Below, one piece after another: positions 49,401-59,121 of a DNA stretch of 64,000 nt. Source of the DNA: Lewinellaceae bacterium (GTDB taxonomy: Bacteria; Bacteroidota; Bacteroidia; Chitinophagales; Saprospiraceae); assembly GCA_016710765.1 (NCBI GenBank), contig JADJUJ010000024.1, positions 20,615 to 84,614 on the forward strand. Direction: 5' to 3'. A program made the position numbers and the translations under genes. Position 1 is the first letter of the stretch, and each line of letters begins with the position of its first letter. Below the pieces are notes generated by a model. That model was not told where the DNA came from, did not search any database, and saw nothing but the letters and a program-made list of their open reading frames with translations.

Positions 49401-50219
49401 CCCAAGGATGAGGTAATCTGCATCCTTTGCCTGAAAACTCCGAAGTGTCCCGGTGGCTTCAGGGAAAAGTTTTTGCAGGCTTGCAAAGGCCTGGTGAACA
49501 ATCTCCGCCACCTCTTTTTCGAAAAACTGACGCTGCGCTGCGTGTTCCAAATCGGCAGACAAGCCTCTTTTTTGCAGCCCACTCATGGTGGGATAATCAA
49601 AATGGTTCCAATTGGGGATTCGGCGCCTGGTTTTGCCAAATATCATGGCTTGCGCCGGATTGGGTGCATCCATTGGATCATCAGTATCCCCGATCAGTGC
49701 CGCAAGTCGGGAAGGGTCGGGGAAGGAAACATCCGATTTGATTTCCTGGAGAGCATCCACCAGCAGTATGCAGGGTGCCAGGGATTGCTCGGAGGCAATA
49801 TGACCAACTATGGCAAGATGCAGGGCCTCCTGAGCAGAAGCGGCACTTAAAATAATGCTCCCGGTTTCTTTCAGGCCATGCGCAGGAATTGGATTTCCTG
49901 CGGCGCTGTCATACAGGCAAATGACCAGCCCGGGGATGTGATTGCGTGCCATTTCCTGCAATCGCTGAAGGTTGGGTTGCAACGCGGAAATGGGAAGAAA
50001 TGCAGCAGTCCGCAACCCTCCGCCTGCCAAACCAGCCATGTACGACAAGTCCGGGGCCTTGTGTAGGTGTACTTGCCTGCCGAACAGGTGTTCAGCGTCT
50101 GGCATTTTTTGACCAGGCTGCATGGTAATGCCTTCACAAATGGCAGCCTCCAGCCAAAGCAGTGCTTCTTCCACGCTGAAGGACAATGTTTTCCCTAATA
50201 TTTGCCTTTTCCGGTCCAT
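46468..50219 (-). CDS. Large NifJ/PFOR-related Fe-S protein without catalytic motifs (frameshifted)
   Basis: About 1250 residues after repair, near the 1170-1200 of NifJ pyruvate:ferredoxin oxidoreductases. An N-terminal domain I-like part, a transketolase-C-like domain II (DADYLILGSGPL, then ISWLDTGNAAQGL), the linker SNPNSAYPQHEILL, and two 4Fe-4S motifs (CTACGVCYVQCP near residue 508 and CTGCGICADVCAPG near 655) are followed by a domain VI-like part. I find neither YPITPSS nor the TPP motif around GxCxGCGE. Near 47868 one base is missing (GAC CTG ATC restores the frame). The ATG at 50219 is preferred to the upstream TTG. It lies between rnfB and rnfC; an electron-transfer or scaffold role is inferred. 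Confidence 0.72.
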
Positions 50220-50290
50220 GCTTTCTATTTCTTTAAACCTGCTCTGTTTTGAAGGTGCTTTCCAGCTAAAACCAATGTTCAGGCAGGGGT

Positions 50291-51163
50291 TCAATCCGCT
50301 GAATTAAATTTTTCTACCCTGCCCAGCGGCATCACACCAGGTTGTATCAACTCACATTGTTGGAATTCTATCCAGGTAATGGCATCTGTAGGGCATCTTC
50401 TTGCTGCTTCGGGCGTTAGCAAGTCGTTCAGCTTATAGTTCACCATTGCAAGGTTGTTTTTGATTTCAATGCAACCTGGACTGGCATCCGCCACACACCG
50501 ACCGCAAGCGGTACAGGCCACGGAACATTTTTCAAGCGCATGATCTCCCTCCAACAATGATTTACATTGTACGACCAGTTTTGTGCAACTGGCATGAGTT
50601 CAAAGAGCCCTTTGGGGCAGGCCACCACGCAATCGTTGCACGCCACATTTTTCTGCGATGACCACGGGCAAGCCGTCTTCATTCATGTAAATGGCGTCAA
50701 AATTGCAGGCATCGGCACAATCGCCCAGCCCCAGGCAGCCCCAGGAGCAGGCTTTGGGGCCAGCATTTACGACAGTTTCTGCCCGGCAACTGCGCAAGGC
50801 TCCCTTGTAGTCGGCCAAACTATGCGCTTCTCTTTTTCCCCCGGCGCAAAGCAAGCGTGCCACTATTTTTTCCTGTTCTCCGGCATCTACGCCCAACATG
50901 GCTGCTATCCGTTCAACAGCCGATTTGGATGAAACGGTGCATTGGGAGGGGCTCATGGTGCCATTGACCACATTTTCAGCAAATGCACGACATCCCGGCT
51001 GGCCACAGGCGCCACAATTGGCGTGCGGTAACAACTCATCCACTTCGTCTATCCGTGGATCTTCCACAACACGGAGTTTGCGGTCGGCAATGGCTATGAC
51101 CAGGGCAAAAAACAAGCCCATGCCCGCCAGAATACCAACCGATGTCAGGATTTCACTTGTCAT
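50291..51163 (-). CDS. rnfB: RNF complex subunit B (two frameshifts)
   Basis: RnfB accepts electrons from ferredoxin. Order: one N-terminal helix (ILAGMGLFFALVIAIAD), the conserved cluster motif NCGACGQPGCRAFAENVV, CSWGCLGLGDCADAC, CNDCVVACPKGLFE, and CTACGRCVADASPGC with a further tail. The last part is read in two other frames: near 50645 two bases are missing (CVACNDC expected) and in the T4 run 50579-50582 one base is missing. The repaired protein is about 291 residues, a typical length. It starts six bases after the preceding gene. Confidence 0.88.
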
Positions 51164-51169
51164 GAATGA

Positions 51170-53600
51170 TTAATTGAACTTTGCTGCCCTTCGGATGAGG
51201 TCTTCAAGGCCGGGCTCTTTTGCGTTCAGTGGTGCGCCAGGGTGTATAATGGAAACCGACAATTTTCGGCCGCCTTTACGATATCTGAAAACGAACCAGC
51301 GGCAGGGTCCACTACCTCTGCCTGTTTATCAGCATTGTATTTAAAAATACGGTCGTTTTGATTGATGCATTCATTGCAGGAGGTGCACAGTGGTGTTTCT
51401 ACCCACGCTTCTCCGAGGCCTGCGACTGGTTCACTGGGTTTTCAGCAGTTTTTTCAACAAGCGGCTCAGCATCTTGAAAAGCCGGAGCGGCTACAGCAAC
51501 GGGCTGTTTGGGTGTTTTGTCGGCAGACACTGTTGCTACTGCCGTAACATCGAGGTCGAGCAGAAAATCAGCCAGGTTTTCGATGGCCAACCGGGCGCTT
51601 TCATCGCGTGTTTGTTCTATTTCTTCCTGGTGGGTTAATTTCATAGCTGAAATAGCGGCCTCCAGTTTTTGCTCATATTCCGCCTGCATTTTTTCGGTAG
51701 CCAGTTCCACATGGTAGCTGTGAATGCCGGCATTCTCTTGCAAAAAATGCCAGAAATCCAATCGCTCCAAACAGGTTTGTACCAGCGGGAGTGCAACGGC
51801 GGCTTTCTGCAGCTGCCCTTGCGTGTTCATGACCCAAATGAATGGTATTTTCCGGTAAGCATCTGCTGCGTTCAATTGCAGGTAATCGGCCAGTAGAATC
51901 AGGTCATCAGACCAAAATTCTGCCGGAACCACATGGTACAGGTGATTGAAATTGTTGTCCAGTGCGGTAAAGTCTGCAAAGGTAAATGGAACCGTTTTCT
52001 CCTTTTTTGAACCATCTGCATCGGTGTACAGCAATATTTCTGCCGGCCAGTCGCTGTCGGGGCTAGGGTTGTTGCTGATGTCGAACCGGCTGCCCCATTT
52101 GGGTCCCTTGCGGTTGTCAAAGGTAAAAGAGGGAAATTCCCTTCCGCTGACGGCACTGCTTGTCCACAGCAGGGGGGAGGTAAATGACTGTCCTTGTTTG
52201 CCTGTAAGTACATGAACCTCAATATGCCCCAGGGCATCTGCTTTTAAAGCAAGGTATTTAAGGGGGCGACTGGATGCGAGCAGTGCAGAAAATTCGTTTA
52301 ATCCGCTGCGAACCAGGTTTTCGTTGTTAGCCACCATGATGAATGCCGGACAAAGCGCTATCTCCGCTGCTTCAAAGTCAGTTGCTGAAAAATGAGCAAA
52401 CAAATCACCATGCACATCATGTTGGTAACGCTCCTCAATTTCAAGCTGGGCAATTCTAAGGGCAGCAAACACCTCAGCAAATTCCCTGGACCTGTTATCG
52501 TAAGTCGTTTTAATTTTTTCAAAAACCTGGTCGTCAGCAACCACTTCTATGTTGGATTCCTGTGCCAGATTTTTTACATCCGATTGGTATTGTTCTGCCA
52601 GGCTTTTGGCCATGACAATAGTAGGCTTGTGTTCCCCAAAGGTAGTTTCAGATTGTTCTAGTGTCTGGAGCACTTTTTCCAGGCGATGCAAGCGCTCTTC
52701 GGGCATAACAACAGAGCCACCAGAGGGCATGATTGATGCCAGCTCCTCAAACTTAAGGAATGCGCCTGCGAAATCCATGGTTGCCTCTAATGCGGCGGCA
52801 GAGTGCGCTTCCGGATCTTTTTCCCGTTCCACATCCAGCAATTGGTGTATGCGGGCTGTCAGCGGCGTGATGCGATTTTTAAGTGCTTTGCTTTGAGCAT
52901 TGCTTTGATGCCCCATTAAACTGGTAATCATCTGAAAAGGGATTCCATTCGACAACGGAAGCAGGCTCCCTTTTTCGGGCAATTTTTTGCGCAACTGATC
53001 AACATCGGCGAGAAACGCGTCACCCTCGGTACCTTTCAAATTGAGTTGAAGAATCAACTCATCCAGTGCTTTGTTCAGGAATTCATTGGGCTGCACTGGT
53101 TCTGCCACTGCATTTGCGTTTCGCTGAATGATGCTGTGAAGGCGGAGCAAATTGTCTTTCAACGCCTTCGCTTTGTTTTCCTCAGGAGCAAATTCAGCAA
53201 TTTTTTGCGCCAACAGATTTTTAATGGAAACGGTGGTTGGCTTGCTTTCGAGACCTCCCTTTGCATCATCAATCCAGCAAGGATAAGGGCCGGAATGAAT
53301 GCCTGCCAGGTAGGGCGCCACCATGGCTGGGAAAAAACTCGGCCTGCCTGTTTCCAGCGGAAGTCCGCCTCCTTTGCCTGTTCTGAAAAAGACACGGAGT
53401 GTTTTCCAATAGGATTTCATTTGCTGCGCAGCCGCAGGAGCTGCTTCGGCCAGGGTTGGAGGTCTGAATTTTTCTGAAGAAGATTGCTTTTCTTCTTCCG
53501 CTGGATGGGAAACAGTTGCGCTCTTAAAAAAAAGTGCTGCGGCATCCTCCAAAAACAGGTCATCCAGCCAGGTATGTTCAGTTCGGGTCTCGTTCGACAT
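51170..53600 (-). CDS. Large ferredoxin-tailed protein related to the NifJ-like neighbour (two frameshifts)
   Basis: About 810 residues. A long helical N-terminal half without recognised domain (from EKFRPPTLAEAAPAAAQQMK to LENLADFLLDL) is followed by a C-terminal ferredoxin domain, TPLCTSCNECINQNDRIF, VDPAAGSFSDIVKAAENC and IHPGAPLNAKEPGLEDL. Its last 250 residues before the ferredoxin align with the end of the NifJ-like protein (LERLDFWHFLQENAG against SSWNYLREMAG, followed by a charged coiled coil). Missing bases near 51411 and 51254 break the frame; with them the protein is continuous to the TAA at 51170. Start at ATG 53600. Confidence 0.7.
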
Positions 53601-53655
53601 GTAAACCAATTTTAAGCAATTTCAGGACTTTGAAAAGCGGCCCGGTGCAAGTCAC

Positions 53656-54608
53656 TTATACCACAAAGCGATCCAGTTCCCGGTTGATGGCCTCAATTTT
53701 TTGTTCGGGTGTGAAATTGAGGTTGTGCGCACCATAAACATCATAACGAAGGGCTTCAGGGTTTTGGTAGAGCAACCCAAGGTGCATCATGCTGTCATCT
53801 CCGGCGAGTTCTCTGGCGCGGTTGATATCGCTGGGGTCGTGCGGCGTATGTTTTGCAAAAATGCGTGCAGTGCCATCATCAACTGGGACACCATTTTCAT
53901 GCGTCAACAGGCTGATATGGTCTTTGTCGGATACTTTTTTATCCACCGACTCTGCCATGAACTTAGGGCAACGCATGCTGATTTTTACAAAACTAAAGCC
54001 TTGGTGCTCGTATGCTTTGCGGATCGTAGCGTATAGGTGGGTTGGTATCCAGTCGGCTGTATGCGCAACGAAGGAAACATTGGACACGCCCAGAGTTGTC
54101 ATCAAAGGATTGATGGGCGGAATAACCGACCCATGAGGGTGGGTGTTGGATACGGTGCCCATCGGCGAAGTAGGCGAGGTCTGCTTTTTTGTCATACCAT
54201 ATATCTGGTTGTCAAAAAGCAACACCGTAATGTTCATGTTGTACCGGATGGCATGAATCCAGTGGCCTGCGCCAATGGAACAGCAGTCGCCATCGCCGGT
54301 AACCACAAAAACGTGGAGATCGGGGCGCCGGAATTTTACACCACAGGCTACGGGAAAGCCCGGCGAAGCCCGTGGAAGCCATAAGTGTTCGTGTAGTGGG
54401 GAAAACGGCTGGAACAACCAATTCCGGATACAAAAACGGTTTTTTCAGGAGCAAGTTGCTCTTCTTTGCAAAGCCGCTGGACGGCTGAGAGGACCGAGTG
54501 GTCACCACAACCAGGGCACCACCGGGCTACACCTTTTTCGTAATCATGAAGGGTGTAATATTTCTCAGGTACTTCAACGATGCAGGCATCAAGATTCAGA
54601 CCAAACAT
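53656..54608 (-). CDS. korB: 2-oxoacid:ferredoxin oxidoreductase beta subunit (frameshifted)
   Basis: About 317 residues, TPP-binding beta subunit of KorAB-type 2-oxoglutarate:ferredoxin oxidoreductase. It shows WCPGCGDHSVL and SGIGCSSRFPHY, which hold Fe-S cysteines, and GDGDCCSIGAGH and NQIYGMTKKQTSPTS, the Mg-TPP motif. A fourth cysteine lies in ISMRCPKF. The frame breaks near 54351, where adding G gives AFPVACGVKF. No ferredoxin domain is fused to it, so an external electron acceptor is needed, which fits the ferredoxin-tailed protein that follows 55 bases later. Confidence 0.92.
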
Positions 54609-54620
54609 GGTAGTTAGATT

Positions 54621-56507
54621 TTATTGGTGAAGCTGGTTTTTGATCATGTCCAGGATTTTTCCGGGACGTAGCGGCTGCCCATGCACATTGGAAAAGCAAT
54701 CGATATCAGTTAAGGTCTGGGCGCGCAGCAGCCATGCCAGCTGGGAATACCTTCGATTTTCGGGTGTGATAATATCTGCGCTGGTATCGTCACTGTAGTT
54801 TATCTCAACGGTCATTACCTTTTTAAAGCCGGCAAAAATTTGTTTGAGTCCTACCTCCATAGGGCTAAGGAAACGGAGATGTAAAGTACTCACCTTCAGT
54901 CCCAGCGCCCTTGCGTCATCGACTGCTTCCTCAATTGCACCCCGGGTGGATCCCCAGCCTACAATCAACAAATCCCCGGTTTCATCACCATGAATCTTTG
55001 GCGCTTTCAATGTTTTGCTGAAGGATGCCAGTTTATGGCTGCGCATGGCAACACCATGTTGGTTCTGATCGGGTGAATAGGATACTTTTCCAACCTCGGT
55101 GTGCGCCAATCCCGTAAGGGTGTACATGCCATTCTTTTGTCCGGGAATGGGGCGTTTACTCAGCCCGGTTCGGTCATCCCAGGCATAGGGTGCTCCACCT
55201 TCCTGCCAGGGACTTTGGTCGATTGGCGGCGACAGCCACTCTGGGCGGAGTTTGGGTTTGGGCCAGGGTTGAACACCTGTAGCCAGGTTTGCATCGCTTA
55301 AGATGAAAACGGGAGTTCGGAACGCTTCAGCAATTTGTCGCGCAAGAATGACAAAATGGAAGCATTCTTCGATGGTAGAGGGGGCCAACACAATTTTGGG
55401 CGTATCCCCGGGCTGCCCATACAATACTGCCAACAGGTCGCCCTGCTCCACTTTGGTAGGAAGGCCGGTAGAAGGGCCTCCGCGTTGTACGTTGATGATT
55501 ACAAGGGGTACTTCGGCCATGGAACTTAGCCCAAGGAACTCTGTTTTCAGGGCAAGGCCTGGTCCGGAAGTAACTGTTACAGCCGTTTTGCCAGCATAAG
55601 AGGATCCAATAGCAAAACCAATGGCTGCAATCTCGTCTTCTGCCTGGTGTACCAGGCCACCCGCCTGCTCAATGGTTTCTGCAAGGTGGTGTGAAACCGA
55701 GGTGGCAGGAGTAATGGGATACATGGAACAGACTTCAATGCCTGCAGCCAGTACACCAAAACCCAAAGCCTCATTGCCGTTCATCACCACAAGTTCTTCC
55801 TCCTTTTTCATGGAGGGAACGTCGAATCGCAAGTCGAGGTTGACTGCGGCCCATTGGTAGCCTGCATGCAACAGGGTGAGGTTGAGGTTGATAACCGCAC
55901 TGGACTTTTTGCGGAAGGAGTGCTTCACTTGCGCTTCTGCCGTTTCCAGATCCCGGTTGTAGATGTGGCAGAGCATGCCAAGCACCCACATGTTTTTGCC
56001 TCTTTTGGCATCGGGTACAACCTTCAGACATTCCTGTTCCATTGGTATCTCGTACACCAGGAGTCCACGGTTTTTGAAATCTTCAATGGCCCGTGCATAA
56101 TTTTCTCTGATTTCCAATGAATCGTGGGTGCCCCAAGAGTTTTCGATCAGCAGGATGGTACCTTCTTTGAAGGCATCCTGATCAATCCTGGAATAAGGAA
56201 CAATTTCGTTAAAAGCAACCACCAGATCAGCCTCGTCGCCTGCATTGGTGATTTCCTGTGATCCTATGCGGATACGAATGCCAGAAGCACTTTCCTTCGT
56301 CCGCGGAGGAGGTTGAATGTCGGCAGGTATGATCTCCACGGTCCAAACACCGTTGCCCATTTTTGCACAGACAGCACCGAAGCTTTGTCCTGCTTTTTGG
56401 GCGCCTTCGCCGGAGTCGCTGACGATTTCCACAACATGCTGGCGTAATTTTACCTGACCATTGGAAGAGCCCAAAGGGGCCGCTGAAACTTGGTTGACCT
56501 GATTCAT
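54621..56507 (-). CDS. korA: 2-oxoacid:ferredoxin oxidoreductase alpha subunit (gamma-alpha fusion)
   Basis: 628 residues with a gamma domain (residues about 25-215, SDSGEGAQKAGQSFGAVCAK and VVAFNEIVP) fused to the alpha domain (MNGNEALGFGVLAAG, YPITPATSVSHHLAE, GTSLPTK-type GGPSTGLPTKVEQGDLL). The active threonine and arginine positions of the pyrimidine-binding domain are present, so it should be catalytic, in contrast to the NifJ-like neighbour. It decarboxylates 2-oxoglutarate (or a related 2-oxoacid) with CoA. The ATG at 56507 is chosen, not the TTG at 56537. First gene of the operon. Confidence 0.93.
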   Translation of the reverse strand: MNQVNQVSAAPLGSSNGQVKLRQHVVEIVSDSGEGAQKAGQSFGAVCAKMGNGVWTVEIIPADIQPPPRTKESASGIRIRIGSQEITNAGDEADLVVAFNEIVPYSRIDQDAFKEGTILLIENSWGTHDSLEIRENYARAIEDFKNRGLLVYEIPMEQECLKVVPDAKRGKNMWVLGMLCHIYNRDLETAEAQVKHSFRKKSSAVINLNLTLLHAGYQWAAVNLDLRFDVPSMKKEEELVVMNGNEALGFGVLAAGIEVCSMYPITPATSVSHHLAETIEQAGGLVHQAEDEIAAIGFAIGSSYAGKTAVTVTSGPGLALKTEFLGLSSMAEVPLVIINVQRGGPSTGLPTKVEQGDLLAVLYGQPGDTPKIVLAPSTIEECFHFVILARQIAEAFRTPVFILSDANLATGVQPWPKPKLRPEWLSPPIDQSPWQEGGAPYAWDDRTGLSKRPIPGQKNGMYTLTGLAHTEVGKVSYSPDQNQHGVAMRSHKLASFSKTLKAPKIHGDETGDLLIVGWGSTRGAIEEAVDDARALGLKVSTLHLRFLSPMEVGLKQIFAGFKKVMTVEINYSDDTSADIITPENRRYSQLAWLLRAQTLTDIDCFSNVHGQPLRPGKILDMIKNQLHQ

Positions 56508-57227
56508 CCTGATATTGCCGGTTGGTGTGCTAAACAATAAGCACGGCTGCCAATAGGGAATACCGTGCCTGAAAGATTCAGCAAGGTAGCCAGAGGCCTG
56601 TCAGGGTAAAAAAAGATGCATCAGCTGATCGGGTGATGATGGTCATGCAGTAGAACATTAGGCGATGCAATTATTCAGAAATTGAAAACTTTAGTTTTTA
56701 TTTTCAGGCCATAGCACCATCCAAAACCATCTGTTGCCCGCCGATGGTCTCTATTACGGTATGCTACCGGGGGGTGAGGTTTGAAAACAAAATGGCATAG
56801 TTATACTCGAAATAAAGTGGTTTACGAATTCTCTCTTGTCCTCAGCCCTCCTGGCTGCGTTATAAATACTCGCCGATGCGCTGCATCGTCTGCGTTTTAC
56901 CACCATGAACGAGACTGCGCGATTATTTTCGCAAACCACTTTACTTCAGTATAATTGAACAGTCTCTACCTGATTCGTGCAAGGGGTCAGGTTTTAGGAA
57001 GTAGCGTCGTTTAATTCAAAACCTCAGGGTTCTGGTTGCCTTTTTGTCGGAAAAGGCAACGTCAAAGCAATCCTAGATACGGGTGTGTCCTTCCTTTTGA
57101 GTGCTTGTCAGTGTGAAAATTTACGGAGCTTCATTATTACTGCGCATTTAATTACGGCATGCATGTGTAAATCCGTTTATTTGTGTCCGATCGGTCATAT
57201 TTCCGATAATCCATAAATTCTACTTAC
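56508..57227. other. Intergenic region upstream of korA and the GH30 gene
   Basis: About 720 bases between divergent genes. It holds the inverted-repeat element at 56801-56954 and no gene. An open minus-strand frame in the element is an artefact of its palindromes. Both promoters must lie here but no consensus box stands out. Confidence 0.5.
56801..56954. repeat. 154-bp inverted-repeat (MITE-like) element
   Basis: The left end TTATACTCGAAATAAAGTGG then TTTACGAA and the right end TTCGCAAACCACTTTA then CTTCAGTATAA are imperfect inverted copies of about 27 bases. They enclose CGATGCGCTGCATCG, another palindrome. There are no coding features. It is likely a non-autonomous mobile repeat. Confidence 0.72.
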
Positions 57228-58670
57228 ATGAAATATGTTTTTATCCTGCTGGTGGTCTTCCTTGGAATGGAGCCTGTTTTCGCACAATCTTTTCAAATCC
57301 TGGAAGCCCCTGTTCGCTTGGTGAATATCTTTTCGACAGCCGACAGTACCGAATACCGGATGTCTCTTACTGAGCAGGTGATGTTCCGACCACACGGCCA
57401 GCCATTTGAAAATGAGCCATGCATTTTTTTAGATTCTACCAAACGGTTTCAAACTTTCGTCGGTATCGGTGGTGCTTTTACCGATGCTTCGGCTGAAACC
57501 TACGCCAAATTACCCGCCGACAAACAGGCAGAATTCATGCAGGCCTATTTCGATCCAAAGGAAGGAATAGGATACACCATCGGAAGGACTACCATCCACA
57601 GCAGTGATTTTTCCAGTGGAAGTTATACGTATGTTAAGGATGGAGATAAAGACTTGAAAACGTTTTCCATTGCACACGATGAACAGTTTCGGATTCCCTT
57701 TATCAAAAAGGCGATTGCCGCAGCCGGGGGGGATTTGCCCATTTTTGCCAGTCCCTGGAGCCCACCGGCATGGATGAAGGACAACGACAATATGCTCCAG
57801 GGTGGAAAGCTTTTGCCCGATTTTTACCAGTCCTGGGCCAATTATTATGTAAAGTTCATCAATGCGTATGAAAAGGCGGGTATACCCATTTGGGGGCTAA
57901 CGGTACAAAATGAGCCCATGGCAAAGCAAACCTGGGAATCTTGTATTTACACCGCAACAGAGGAGCGAGATTTTATCAAGAATTTCCTTGGGCCAACCTT
58001 GCACAAGAATGGCCTGCAAAGCAAAAAACTAATTGCCTGGGACCACAACCGCGATTTACTCTTCCAGCGGGCCTCTACCATCCTGAATGACCCCGAAGCA
58101 GCAAAGTATGTTTGGGGCATCGGGTTCCACTGGTACGAGAGCTGGACCGGTGCGCCTACGCCGGAGAACGTGAAACTGGTTTCGGAATCGTTTTCCAATA
58201 AACCGCTGCTGCTCACCGAAGCCTGTAACTTCCCTTTCAGCTGGAAAACCATCGACGAGTGGCATTGGGGGGAAAACTATGGCACTGCCATGATCAGTGA
58301 TTTCAACAACGGAGCCGTCGCCTGGACCGACTGGAACTTATTGCTGGATGAAACCGGTGGCCCCAACCACGTCAAAAACTTCTGTTTTGCGCCCATTATA
58401 GGTGATACCAGGAACGGAACCCTTCATTACATGAATGCCTACTATTATATCGGGCATTTTAGCCGTTACATCCGGCCTGGTGCGCGCCGCATTGCCTGCT
58501 CTTCCAACAGGGCGCAGTTGCAAACGACCGCCTTTCTTAACCCTGATGGCAGTATTGCTGTGGTGGTGATGAATGCAGGAAAAACCGGCGTAGACTATAA
58601 ATTATTTGCCGGTGACCAAGCCATTGATTTGAAAATATTGCCGCATTCTATCCAGACGTTGGTTTTTTGA
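57228..58670 (+). CDS. Glycoside hydrolase family 30 (glucosylceramidase-like)
   Basis: 480 residues with a signal peptide (MKYVFILLVVFLGMEPVFAQ), a (beta/alpha)8 barrel and a short C-terminal beta domain. GH30 motifs are GIGGAFTDASAETY, GRTTIHSSDFSSGSY, SPWSPPAWMKD, VQNEP with the acid/base Glu229, and LLLTEAC with the nucleophile Glu331. GH30 enzymes cleave beta-glucosyl, beta-1,6-glucan or xylan bonds. It is exported and stands alone, oriented away from the korA operon. Confidence 0.92.
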   Translation: MKYVFILLVVFLGMEPVFAQSFQILEAPVRLVNIFSTADSTEYRMSLTEQVMFRPHGQPFENEPCIFLDSTKRFQTFVGIGGAFTDASAETYAKLPADKQAEFMQAYFDPKEGIGYTIGRTTIHSSDFSSGSYTYVKDGDKDLKTFSIAHDEQFRIPFIKKAIAAAGGDLPIFASPWSPPAWMKDNDNMLQGGKLLPDFYQSWANYYVKFINAYEKAGIPIWGLTVQNEPMAKQTWESCIYTATEERDFIKNFLGPTLHKNGLQSKKLIAWDHNRDLLFQRASTILNDPEAAKYVWGIGFHWYESWTGAPTPENVKLVSESFSNKPLLLTEACNFPFSWKTIDEWHWGENYGTAMISDFNNGAVAWTDWNLLLDETGGPNHVKNFCFAPIIGDTRNGTLHYMNAYYYIGHFSRYIRPGARRIACSSNRAQLQTTAFLNPDGSIAVVVMNAGKTGVDYKLFAGDQAIDLKILPHSIQTLVF

Positions 58671-58822
58671 ACCAGCCCAAATGCCAGTAAAACGGCCGCC
58701 ATTTTTCAGAAATTTGGGTGCTGGCTGGGAAAAGGAGCTTTGAGATGATGGTAATTTTCATTTTTTGGGGCTATTTTTTCTAAAAAATGCCGTTGGATGC
58801 TCATAGTAAGGTAAAAATGCTT

Positions 58823-58830
58823 TACGTTTG
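58823..58830 (+). promoter_or_regulatory. TAnnTTTG box upstream of the histone-like gene
   Basis: TACGTTTG, 34 bases before the start codon, fits the Bacteroidota -7 element. The -33 element is not clear. Confidence 0.4.
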
Positions 58831-58863
58831 CCACGGTATTCATCATTTAACCAATTTCGTATT

Positions 58864-59049
58864 ATGAGCCAGATTTTTGAAAACATTAAGAAGACCATCG
58901 CTGATGCAGAAGCGGATGTGACTAAATTCTACGGTGGAAACAACGCTGCCGGTAGCCGCGTTCGCAAAGCCATGCAAGATCTTCGCAACATGGCCCAGGA
59001 CCTCCGCAAAGATGTTTTGGAAACCAAAAATGCACGCACCAAGAAATAA
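58864..59049 (+). CDS. Histone H1-like (Hc1-type) protein
   Basis: 61 residues, highly basic at the C-terminus, start MSQIFENIKKTIADAEADVT and the conserved core GNNAAGSRVRKAMQDLRNM. Such Hc1-like proteins are common in Bacteroidota and bind DNA non-specifically, probably in the nucleoid. The start is placed at 58864 rather than 58828. A strong terminator follows the stop. Confidence 0.88.
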   Translation: MSQIFENIKKTIADAEADVTKFYGGNNAAGSRVRKAMQDLRNMAQDLRKDVLETKNARTKK

Positions 59050-59073
59050 TTTTCTATCGCGTACATTGCAACG

Positions 59074-59116
59074 AAGCCGTCTGACTGATCCGTTCTGTCA
59101 GACGGCTTGTTTTTTT
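59074..59116 (+). terminator. Rho-independent terminator of the histone-like gene
   Basis: Perfect 12-bp stem AAGCCGTCTGAC / GTCAGACGGCTT with an 11-base loop, then T7. It lies between convergent genes. Confidence 0.9.
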
Positions 59117-59121
59117 GATGC

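Noticed and set aside
46468..50219. Functional pyruvate:ferredoxin oxidoreductase (nifJ)
   Set aside because: Domain order fits but I find no YPITPSS and no TPP motif, so catalysis cannot be claimed.
56754..56939. 61-codon minus-strand protein in the gap before GH30
   Set aside because: It lies inside a palindromic repeat element; its codons derive from the inverted arms.
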